In this document: positions 43,451 to 51,349 of the stretch, piece after piece
Layout of the letters: every line of letters begins with the position of its first letter
How positions within the stretch are numbered: the stretch's first letter is position 1
DNA from: Macrothele yani
Taxonomy: Eukaryota > Arthropoda > Arachnida > Araneae > Macrothelidae
Assembly: GCA_039090855.1 (NCBI GenBank)
Contig: CM076997.1
Location: 168,422,709 to 168,486,708 of the forward strand
Length of the DNA: 64,000 nucleotides
Direction: 5' to 3'
Notes under the pieces: generated by a model
What the model saw: only the letters and a program-made list of their open reading frames with translations
What the model was told of the DNA's origin: nothing
Databases searched by the model: none
Program-made: the position numbers and the translations under genes

Positions 43451-43478
43451 AATCATCATCATTGTCAACCATTGTCAA
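43451..43478 (-). mobile_element. RTE LINE 3' terminus, separated by Penelope insertion
   Basis: ATCATCATCATTGTCAACCA then TTGTCAAT is the inverse of the RTE end (ATTGATAATGGTTGACAATG then GATGAT). The remainder of this minus-strand RTE copy starts at 45727, so the Penelope-like element sits within it. Confidence 0.8.
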
Positions 43479-43553
43479 TCCCTGAAGCGATGAAAGATTT
43501 CCGTCTTTAGCACGATTTAATGATTAAAAGATGAGAAATATATACAGTTAAAA

Positions 43554-43594
43554 CCATGAGCACTTCGAGGCAGCGGCTGCCTCTTCTTCAGATG
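43554..43594 (-). ncRNA. Hammerhead-ribozyme-like motif, left arm
   Basis: Minus-strand mirror copy of the motif at 45577-45617, within the left inverted arm: CTGAAGA, a 7-bp stem GAGGCAG/CTGCCTC with a CCG loop, GAA, then GTGCTCATGG. See the right-arm copy for the fit to the hammerhead consensus. Confidence 0.35.
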
Positions 43595-43795
43595 TAATAA
43601 ATAGATACACATTTATTCTATATATAATATAGATCATTGCATTGTGGGAAGCATGGTAAGTTATTAGCCAATAGTAATCTACATGCGCCAAAAATGTTGC
43701 GTCTACTGTTGGCCCAATGGTCTGAAGAAAACATGGAAATATATTATAGAAATAAATGGTGTAGGGTGGGGTGAACAATCAATTTAAAGTTTATA

Positions 43796-44083
43796 TTACA
43801 ATTTATAATTTGCATTTTTAATAAGGGATTTCCAAACGTTATGTAACTCATAGGGGGTATGTTCATTACAACATTGCTCACCGGAGACCTCTATATACAC
43901 ACTTTCTGCAATTAAAAGATCACCAGGTTTACTAGGAGTATTAATTATTCTTGCATTACTCCAGTCGGGATTAAGATCATCTTGTATAACAAATTTGGCT
44001 AGTGATGTACAATACATGCCTGTTTTAATATTGTATTTGTAATCTTTAATTCGTAATGCAACATTGCGTTTTGTAGAACCCAC
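43796..44083 (-). pseudogene. GIY-YIG endonuclease C-terminus in left inverted arm
   Basis: A 95-codon minus-strand frame, the inverted copy of the end of the Penelope protein. It reads MGSTKRNVALRIKDYKYNIK, then TSLAKFVIQDDLNPDWSNAR and GDLLIAESVYIEVSGEQCCN, ending NVWKSLIKNANYKL. Unlike the right arm it retains a Leu codon after GDL and therefore the full C-terminus. It lacks its own reverse transcriptase. Confidence 0.8.
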
Positions 44084-44180
44084 ATAATTAAAGCTGCTTA
44101 TCCTGTAGTTGCCTTAACCAGAGGGATATTGTAAATACCCCACTGTCCCATTTTGCTATTCTGTTCACGATCCTTACGAC

Positions 44181-45258
44181 AAAAACATCAGATTATTGAG
44201 GCAAAACTTGCTGATTCCCATATCCCTAGTTCAGAACTTAATGCTATTATGAACGCATTTCGTCTTGTTAAGAAACGTTCATATTTCAAATTTAAAGACA
44301 GCATTTATCAACGGTTCAAGGGCTCCTCAATGGGTTCCCCCAGTCTGCTGTTCTAGCTGAAATTTTGTTACAGCACTTTGAAAATCAGGTCCTTAGTTCC
44401 TTCATTCACCGCCCGTTGCTTTGTTTAAGGTACGTTGACGACATCCTGGTTGCATGGCCTCACAACCGGGATGATGTATACTTATTCGCCAACGAACTAT
44501 CATCCATGTTCCCAACTATCAGGCTCACGATAGAATTTGAAGCTAATAACTGCTTACCTTACTTGGATATTCTTATTCGTAAGGACTATAGCCTTAATTG
44601 CATTACCACTTGTGTATATAGAAAACCCTGTCATACACCTGTTTTAATACCTTATTATTCATCACACCCTAAACAACATAAGTTGACAGCATTATTCTAT
44701 TTGTTTAGAAGAGCTCACTCACATTCATCAACTACTGAATTATTTCAGCAAGAAGTTAACTACATTTTTGGTATGGCTGAGCAATATGAGTTCCCTAAAT
44801 ATCTGATTAGGCAAGTGTTTGGCAAGGTCAAATATGCCCTACATACTACCCTGTTAAGAAACTCCAACTGCAATTCCATATATGTTGGCTCTATGCAATA
44901 CAATCCACATTTAACGAGAGCCTTAACACAACTATGTAAACCATATGGCTTGAAATTTGGTTCACGAACACGAAACTTATTTTCAGTAGTTCGTAAGGAT
45001 CGTCAACAGAACAGCAAAATGGGACAGTGGGGTATTTACAATATCCCGCTGGTTAAGGCAACTACAGGACAAGCAGTTTCTAATTATGTGGGTTCTACAA
45101 AACGCAATATTGCATTTCGAATTAAAGAACACAAATACAATATTAAAACAGGCATGCATTGTACATCACTAGCCAAATCTATTACACAAGATGATCTTAA
45201 TCCCGACTGGAGCAATGTAAGAATAATTAATACTCCTAGTAAACCTGGTGATCTTTAA
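44181..45258 (+). pseudogene. Penelope-like reverse transcriptase with GIY-YIG endonuclease, broken
   Basis: Starts in the reverse transcriptase (KHQIIEAKLADSHIPSSELN, KRSYFKFKDSIYQRFKGSSM), frameshifts near 44340 (GSSMGSP to LAEILLQHFENQ), and continues in the 297-codon frame 44365-45258. Its features in order: LLCLRYVDDILVAW with the YVDD active site, NCLPYLDILI, VYRKPCHTPVLIPYYSSHPK, then the endonuclease with GQWGIYNIP, NYVGSTKRNIAFRIKEHK and DDLNPDWSNVRIINTPSKPG. A TAA ends it at GDL, where the left arm has a sense codon (TTA to TAA). The N-terminal half is absent. Confidence 0.9.
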
Positions 45259-45576
45259 ATTGCAGAAAGTGTGTATATAGAGGCCTCCGGGGAGCAATGT
45301 TGTAATGAACATGCCCCCTATGAGTTACATAACGTTTGGAAATCCCTTATTAAAAATGTAAATTATAAATTGTAATATAAACTTTAAATTGATTGTTCAC
45401 CCCACCCTACACCATTTATTTCTATAATATATTTCCATGTTTTCTTCAGACCTTTGGGCCAACAGTAGATGCAACATTTTTGGCGCATGTAGATTACTAT
45501 TGGCTAATAACTTACCATGCTTCCCACAATGCAATGATCTATATTATATATAGATTAAATGTGTATCTATTTATTA

Positions 45577-45617
45577 CATCTGAAGAAGAGGCAGCCGCTG
45601 CCTCGAAGTGCTCATGG
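45577..45617 (+). ncRNA. Hammerhead-ribozyme-like motif, right arm
   Basis: CAT-CTGAAGA-A-GAGGCAG-CCG-CTGCCTC-GAA-GTGCTC-ATGG. The C3-A9 core CUGANGA, a stable stem II and the GAA box are in hammerhead order. CAT/ATG could form a 3-bp helix I. Deviations: one extra A before stem II, and G instead of A after GAA, with a very weak helix III. Penelope-like elements are known to carry hammerhead motifs in their terminal repeats, which supports the call. Activity is doubtful for this copy. Confidence 0.42.
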
Positions 45618-45726
45618 TTTTAACTGTATATATTTCTCATCTTTTAATCATTAAATCGTGCTAAAGACGGAAATCTGTCATCGCTTCAGTGATTAATGTC
45701 GCACGAGTCTTCACTATTTGTTGCTT

Positions 45727-46085
45727 ATTGTCAATACACTGCTGGACGAAGGTTTCCCCAAGTATATTCCACACTCCTCAATGTTACTCCCGCATACTTT
45801 CGAATTTCATCCGCCCATCGCCCATGTGGTCTTCTTCTGGGTCTTTTCCTGTCCCTGGGAATCCAGTCTAAAATTTCAGCTGTCCATCGATGGTCTGAGG
45901 TCTGTCTTTCTGGCAATATGTCCAGCCCATTGTCATTTCAGGGATTTTACTCTGATCATGATGTCTTCCACTCTTGTCCTTTTTCTGATCCACAAGTTCT
46001 CCTTCTTATCTCTCCTGGTTACACCAAGCCTGCATCTCTCCATGCCTCTTTCAATTGTCTGCAGTCTTTGTGAGCAATCATAAAG
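45727..46085 (-). pseudogene. RTE LINE C-terminal fragment, minus strand
   Basis: Minus-strand frames match the end of the 9.9-kb RTE protein: LQTIERGMER, RDKK and WIRKRTRVEDIMIRVKSLKW, QWAGHIARKTD, then HRWTAEILDWIPRDRKRPRR and PHGRWADEIRKYAGVT, with small indels. It is 5' truncated at about 46085 and its extreme 3' end lies on the other side of the Penelope insertion at 43451-43478. Confidence 0.88.
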
Positions 46086-46089
46086 TATT

Positions 46090-46790
46090 TTGAAAGAATT
46101 ACAGTTTTGAATTTATTTTGTATGATATGAAAGTACATTAAAGTAGATATATACTCGTAGATTTGTCTTTACCTTTTCATTTATTTTTATTAAATTCACG
46201 CTTAATGCAAGCGTTTACAAAATGAGTATTAAAAATGCAAATAAACGAGAAAAACACCCATTTTTATAGAAAAAGTATGTTAATTGAATCCTTGTTCTTG
46301 ATTTTCGTTGCATATGTCTTCTATTTCAGGAGAGTATTTCGTATCTTTATGTTTCGCACGGGAATCTGAAAGTGCATCACTCAGAAGACTTTAATGTGGA
46401 TTCAAAACTATCTTCAAGTGGGAAAATGTTTGCTCGCAAGTATATGTGGATCCCAAAGTGAAAGCAGTGAAAATGTAGCTTAACTCCAGGCCTCCGTCAG
46501 GTTCGCTCGAAATCTCAGCTTTAGCAGCGAAAGGGTTAGACGAGCCTATTTTACATGCATCGTAGATTTATTTTAAAACATAAATATATTATACAATACA
46601 TTAAATTGCCTGAAAAAGGCTGTGATTATTTACCATCGCTTATATCTTTTTGTTTTTCTATACTCTGTGCTTGCAACTTACCGTGAGCCTTTAAGAATCA
46701 CTCCGCGTGCCATAGGTTGTCGACCCTTGCCATTCATCATCTTCGGTCTTTCGAAGTTTTATCATACTGGATCAAGTCAGATATTTTATT
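46090..46790. other. No recognisable gene
   Basis: AT-rich sequence, nothing recognisable. Confidence 0.4.
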
Positions 46791-46791
46791 T

Positions 46792-47008
46792 GCCGCCCCG
46801 GTGGCGCAGTGGTCTAAGCGATGGCCTCTGATCATTCGTCTGAAAGGGGTCCGGGTTTGAATCCCGGTGAGGCATGGATGTTGTGTTTGTCTTACGGCAC
46901 TGGCTCTCTCCCTTCCCTGGAACCAGTGACCCTAAATTAGGGACGGGCGACTGCTTATAGCCCATTGAGTTGCTCACGATGGTCGTTAAACCACCAATCC
47001 AAAAAAAA
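46792..47008 (+). mobile_element. tRNA-derived SINE, young copy with TSD
   Basis: Almost identical to the 24.4-kb SINE: GCCGCCCCGGTGGCGCAGTG head, B box GGGTTTGAATCCC, CCCTTCCCTGGAACCAGTGA, GCCCATTGAGTTGCTCACGA, GGTCGTTAAACC and an A tail. AAGTCAGATATTT occurs at 46774 and again at 47008-47020 as the TSD. Confidence 0.95.
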
Positions 47009-47014
47009 AGTCAG

Positions 47015-47425
47015 ATATTTATAAAATTATGTGTGTCGTTTATATTGCACCGAAATTCGAAACACTGTAATAAAAAATGATATTTTAAGGAAAATATTTG
47101 GACTCAATGAATACAAAATCATACGAGAATGGAGCCTTGGCAATCCTTTAACGGTAAATAAAAGTAAGACCTAACGATCTAATGTGTTTCTGATATGTTG
47201 AAAGAATAGAACAAGGACAAAAATCCAAACAAATATTAGTATTGAGGCCGAATAGCACAAGAATTCGTCGAAGAAATCACATCTAAGAAGGTGCAGAAAC
47301 ACCGTGGAAATACACTCATTGTCATAAAAATCTACGCACTGAGAAGGAGGCGTCAGATTGAAATAAGATTTTAGTAGTGAGATGGTACATACCAAAGACA
47401 GAAGTGATTAAAATATCACAGAAGC
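47015..47425. other. No recognisable gene
   Basis: AT-rich sequence between a SINE and a Tc1-like relic; nothing recognisable. Confidence 0.4.
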
Positions 47426-47429
47426 AGGA

Positions 47430-48740
47430 CAATTTTCCGCTGATATACGGTACACATTCTGGTCAGCGCGTTAGTACCGCGTTTGACCGCATCTTGCTCG
47501 GATACATGCAGCGATACGGTCCGGCATGAAATCAAAAAGACGCCGTATGCTATCTTGGGACAGATTGGCCTACATTTCTTGCAACTGACGCTCAAAATCA
47601 CGAACACTGGGACATGGAGAAAGCTGGCGTTCCATGTGGTCCCACACGTGCTCGATGGGCGAGAGATCGGGCGATCTGGCAGGACACGGAAGCGTCGAAT
47701 CATGAAGTAAACAGTCCATGGAAACCCAAGCCTTGTGCGGACGGGCGTTATCTGGTTGGAAAATGGCTCCGGGACACTCCGCCATGAATGGCAGCACATG
47801 AAGCCGCTGGATCTACTGTACGTAGCGCTGGGCTGTCGACGGCCCTCGGATCATTGCGAGGGAAGTCCAGATGTCATACAGGATGGCTCCCCAGACCATC
47901 ATGCCTGTTGTTTGGGACGTGTGCGGCTGTACAGTGAGATTGGGATTTTAACGCTCACCTGATGTTCTCCATACTCGGACACGGTGGTCGTTCGTTTCCA
48001 TACAGAAGCGGGATTCGTCGCTATGCGTCTCTAGTCCGTAGCATTCCATGTTGCTCGCTGCTGACACCACTGCAATCGACGCCGACGATGGTCAGGTGTT
48101 AATGGCAGAAAATCTAAGGGCCTTCGATAATGCATATTCGCTTCTGCCAGGCGTCAGGAAATGGTTCTCGCGGACACAGGAGTCCCTTGTACAGCCACCA
48201 CATGTCTCTGGATATTGGACAAGGACGTCTTTGCATCTGTGAGTTCCACTCTCACGATACTCTCTGCCGGTGGTGTGTCTGGATCGTGCAGAGCCAGTCC
48301 GCCCTATCTGAGTTCTTTCCCGTGTCTATTGCACCCAACACGATCGCACAGTACTGCCCGACTGGCCCAAATGCCTGCTTATTCGGCGCGCCGGCCACCC
48401 TGCCTCTCTCATCCCGAAAATACGTTCAAACTCCCTCAGTTACCCGTACGCACATCTACTGCGACTCCTCGGCATGTCTATAGTTCAGGGATCTCACTTG
48501 ACCCTTACCGTGCACTTGGGCACGAATGTGGTGTACCTTGAGCGCCGCCTTATAAGCCCCAAGGATTGCGATTGCAGCGCCTATCTTGGACGCGCGGGCA
48601 TGCGGAATCGCACGAAACTCTGATCTGCCCTCCCCATAGCTATTCGCCGAGTTTCGCAATAATCGCACTGTTTTTCTTGGCTCGCGGATTTTTATAACAA
48701 TGAGTGTATATCCAACAGAACTGAATGTATAGCACTGATC
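47430..48740 (-). pseudogene. Tc1-like transposase relic
   Basis: Minus-strand pieces: LTIVGVDCSG-type linker fragments near 48070, a catalytic start DESRFCMETNDHRVRVWRTS near 48000, HDGLGSH/VWGAIL-like sequence near 47890, LLPFMAECPGAIFQPDNARP (second Asp) near 47770, and PARSPDLSPIEHVWDHMERQ (third Asp) near 47660, followed by an LQEM-type end. The N-terminal third (48150-48740) is decayed. Stops and frameshifts are frequent. Confidence 0.85.
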
Positions 48741-48759
48741 CACGATATACTAGACACAG

Positions 48760-49068
48760 AAAAGTGGAAGCTGATTGCGCTTGTAGAAAACAACCTTAAA
48801 AATTCATTTTAAAGATGTCGAATCTACGTATCATTCCTGAGACGTGTATTGGGCACCAATAGCAGAGTGTTACTTCTATTCCCTTTTGCCATTTTTACAA
48901 TTACCAGAATAACTTCTTCCGTCTTTTGAACCTCCAATAGAATCCGTTCGAAAAACAGCGATCACTCATTTCGATTATATACCATTCTTATGGCAGCAGC
49001 ATTCGTCCTCAGACAAGTTATTACATGTATAATGCATTGCGTAATTTCGCTTTTGTGAAAACACAAGT
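48760..49068. other. No recognisable gene
   Basis: AT-rich sequence between a Tc1-like relic and a tRNA-like element; nothing recognisable. Confidence 0.35.
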
Positions 49069-49070
49069 TT

Positions 49071-49142
49071 GTCCGCGACGGGCATCGAACTCGTGTTCCC
49101 TCACTACGGAGTAAGTCGCTCTCCCAACTGAGCTACGCTGAC
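49071..49142 (-). tRNA. tRNA-like sequence, probable pseudogene or SINE head
   Basis: Minus-strand GTCAGCG...CGCGGAC pairs over 6 of 7 acceptor positions. TAGCTCAGTTGGGAGAGC is a perfect A box with a 4-bp D stem, and ACGAGTTCGATGCCCGT is a near-perfect T arm. The anticodon arm only pairs as CTTAC/GTGAG with a 6-nt loop TCCGTA, one short of normal. No anticodon can therefore be assigned with confidence. Total length is 72 nt without encoded CCA. Either a decayed tRNA gene or the promoter head of a SINE. Confidence 0.5.
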
Positions 49143-49341
49143 AGAATCTCTCGCTGCAAATTTGTCGTCTTGACACATGTTTTCACCTCTGTAGTACGTC
49201 ACACCTTTTGAAAGTTCGTGATAGCTAATTTCCATTCTATGATTTTCTGCATGTGTCGAAGATAAAAAATGTCCGCTTTTTTACGCTTTCCAACTGTAGG
49301 TTGAAGAAGCGTATATGCTCCAGCATCGTCCGTCCGTCTGT

Positions 49342-49925
49342 CGGCACGATAACTGGCGTAAAAATGGATCGATTTCGATGAAATTTTAGTGTGTGGTAGG
49401 GGACCACCTGGAGACGAACCCTATTGAAAATAGGACAAATGGGTCAAAGGTCATGACGTCGGAGTAGGATCCATTCCATTGCACTTATGCGTCATAACTT
49501 TCGTAAATATGGTTCGATTTCGATGAAATTTTAGTGTGTGGTAGGGGATCACCTGGAGACGAACACTATTGAAAATGGGACAAATGGGGTCAAAGCTCAC
49601 GACGTAGGAGCGGGATCCATTCCATTGCACTTATGCGTCATAACTTGCGCAAATATGGTTCGATTTCAATGAACTTTTATTATGTGGTAGGGGACCGGCT
49701 GGGGACGAACCCTTTTCAAAATGGGTGAATTGGGATCAAAGATCGGGACATAAGAGCGGAATGCATTTCATTGCCCTTATGCGTCATCACGTGCGTAAAA
49801 ATGGTTCGATTTCGATGAAATTTCGGTATGTGGTAGGGGACCACCTGGGAACGAACCCTATTGAAAATGGACGAAATGGGGTCAAAGGTCAGGACATAGG
49901 ATTGCGATCCATTCCATCGCCCATA
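49342..49925 (+). repeat. ~146-bp tandem repeat, block 1 (4 copies)
   Basis: GATTTCGATGAAATTTTAGT marks start units at 49371, 49516, 49662 and 49808, a spacing of 145-146 bp. Each unit has GTGGTAGGGGACCACCTGG, GACGAACCCTATTGAAAAT, GGGTCAAAGGTCA, GGATCCATTCCATTGC and TTATGCGTCATAACTT. Identity is high. The block breaks off at ~49925 where the foldback element begins. Confidence 0.93.
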
Positions 49926-49929
49926 TTCC

Positions 49930-50545
49930 ATATTATTAAGGTGGACGTCAAGTAGTCTTGCTTCCTATACTTCCAATAGGAAAACTTTTGTTCACATTTC
50001 CTTCACAATTAATGTGTTCCCAAGGATAAAAATTTGAACATCGATTAAAATAACTTCATATTATAACTTGGAAAACTTAATATTTTCTAAAACATAACCA
50101 TAATTATATTAAAAATCAATAGCTTTTCCTTTGGTGGTGTTGAAACCAGAAAAAGTATGGCGCTACCTGTACTTTGATGACATAAGTAGTTGGATTACAT
50201 AATTATGGTTATGTTTTAGAAAATATTAGGTATTGCAAGTTATAAAAGGAAAATATTTTAATCGATGTTCAAATTTTCATCCTTGGGAACGCATTAATTA
50301 TCCAGAAAAAAGATGGCGCGACCTGTATTTTCATGACGTCAGTAGACAAACAAATGTTGGATTGCATAATTATGGTTATGTTTTAGAAAATATTAAGTAT
50401 TGCAAGTTATAAAATGAAAATATTTTAATCGATGTTCAAATTTTCATCCTTGGGAACGCATTAATTGGGAAGAAAATGTGTACAGAAATTCGTCTGTTCG
50501 AAGTACAGGAAGCAAAATTACCAGACATTCACCTGAAAGGAGCAA
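49930..50545. mobile_element. Foldback/MITE-like element with long inverted ends
   Basis: The left end (about 49930-50107) is the inverse of the right end (about 50365-50545). Matches include GCTTCCTATACTTCC, CACATTTCCTTC, ATTAATGTGTTCCCAAGGAT, AACATCGATTAAAAT and TTTTCTAAAACATAACCATA. The right arm's inner ~100 bp is present in a second direct copy at 50198-50300, giving a ~163-bp tandem. No coding capacity. It interrupts the 146-bp array. Confidence 0.8.
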
Positions 50546-50879
50546 TTCTTGTATGTATGTAAATTTTATTTTGAAAACGGCTGTAAGGATTTTGATGAAA
50601 GTCGTTAGCCTACCGTTTTCTGGTACTAGAAATCGATTTAGCTTGATTTCGACTTTAGGAAAATTCGTTTAGTAGGTTAAATAAGCACCCCGAATTACGT
50701 TTTTAGTGTAGTGTCATGGCGTCGTCGCATTACATGTTGGCGCGCGGTCACGCCATCTGTCTCATTACGTCACGCGGTATGTGTGGATCCTATGAAAGTT
50801 TTGAGGTCACACTCTTGCGAGCAGTTGGTCGCGATTCCCATCTGCCTCATTGCGGCACGCGTTGTGTGCGTATGTTCAT
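50546..50879. other. Spacer with short direct duplication
   Basis: Contains two diverged copies of a segment with GGTCACGCCATCTGTCTCAT (50746) and GCGATTCCCATCTGCCTCAT (50829), each followed by TACGTCACGCGG or TGCGGCACGCG. GC-richer than its neighbours. No gene recognised. Confidence 0.5.
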
Positions 50880-51345
50880 CCGCACGATAACTCGCGTAAA
50901 AATTGTTCGATTTCGATGAAACTTTAGTATGTGGTAGGGGAACACCTGGGAAGGAAACCTGTTGAAAGTGAACGAAATGGGATCAAAGGTCAGGACATAG
51001 GAGCTGGATCCATTCCACCGCCATTATGCGTCGTAACTTACGTAAAAATGTTTAGATTTGGATGAAATGTTAGTATGTTGTACTAACATTTCATCCAAAT
51101 CGAAACATTAGGGACGAATCCTGTTGAAAATAGGCGAAATGGGGTCAAAGGTTAGGACACAGAGGCGGGATCTATTCCATAGCCCTTATGCATCATAACT
51201 TACGTAAAATTGCTTCGATTGCGACAAAACTTTATCATGTCATTTTGGAGGTATACTGAACCAGTTCTGTTGAATATCATCGAAATGGGATCAAAGGTCA
51301 GGGCACAGTAGTGAGATTTATTCCACAGCCATTTTCCTCATAACT
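50880..51345 (+). repeat. ~146-bp tandem repeat, block 2 (3 copies)
   Basis: The same unit as block 1, resuming with CGCACGATAACTCGCGTAAA, with unit marks near 50910, 51055 and 51207. More diverged than block 1 and containing the short palindrome at 51047-51109. Confidence 0.88.
51047..51109. repeat. Short palindrome within 146-bp repeat
   Basis: Arms 51047-51075 and 51081-51109 (29 bp, about one mismatch) with a 5-nt loop. The right arm replaces the expected start of the next repeat block, as if the unit had been copied back on itself. Confidence 0.85.
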
Positions 51346-51349
51346 TGAG

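Larger units (their letters stand above)
43479..45726 (+). mobile_element. Penelope-like retroelement with inverted terminal arms
   Basis: A 2.25-kb insertion flanked by ATTGTCAAT (43470-43478 and 45727-45735). About 700 bp at the left (43482-44180) is an inverted copy of the right end (44993-45690); the unique centre is 44181-44992. Reverse transcriptase plus GIY-YIG endonuclease and long inverted terminal copies are the hallmark of Penelope-like elements. The arms correspond to the C-terminal coding part plus the 3' region. The 5' part of the reverse transcriptase is missing. Confidence 0.9.
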
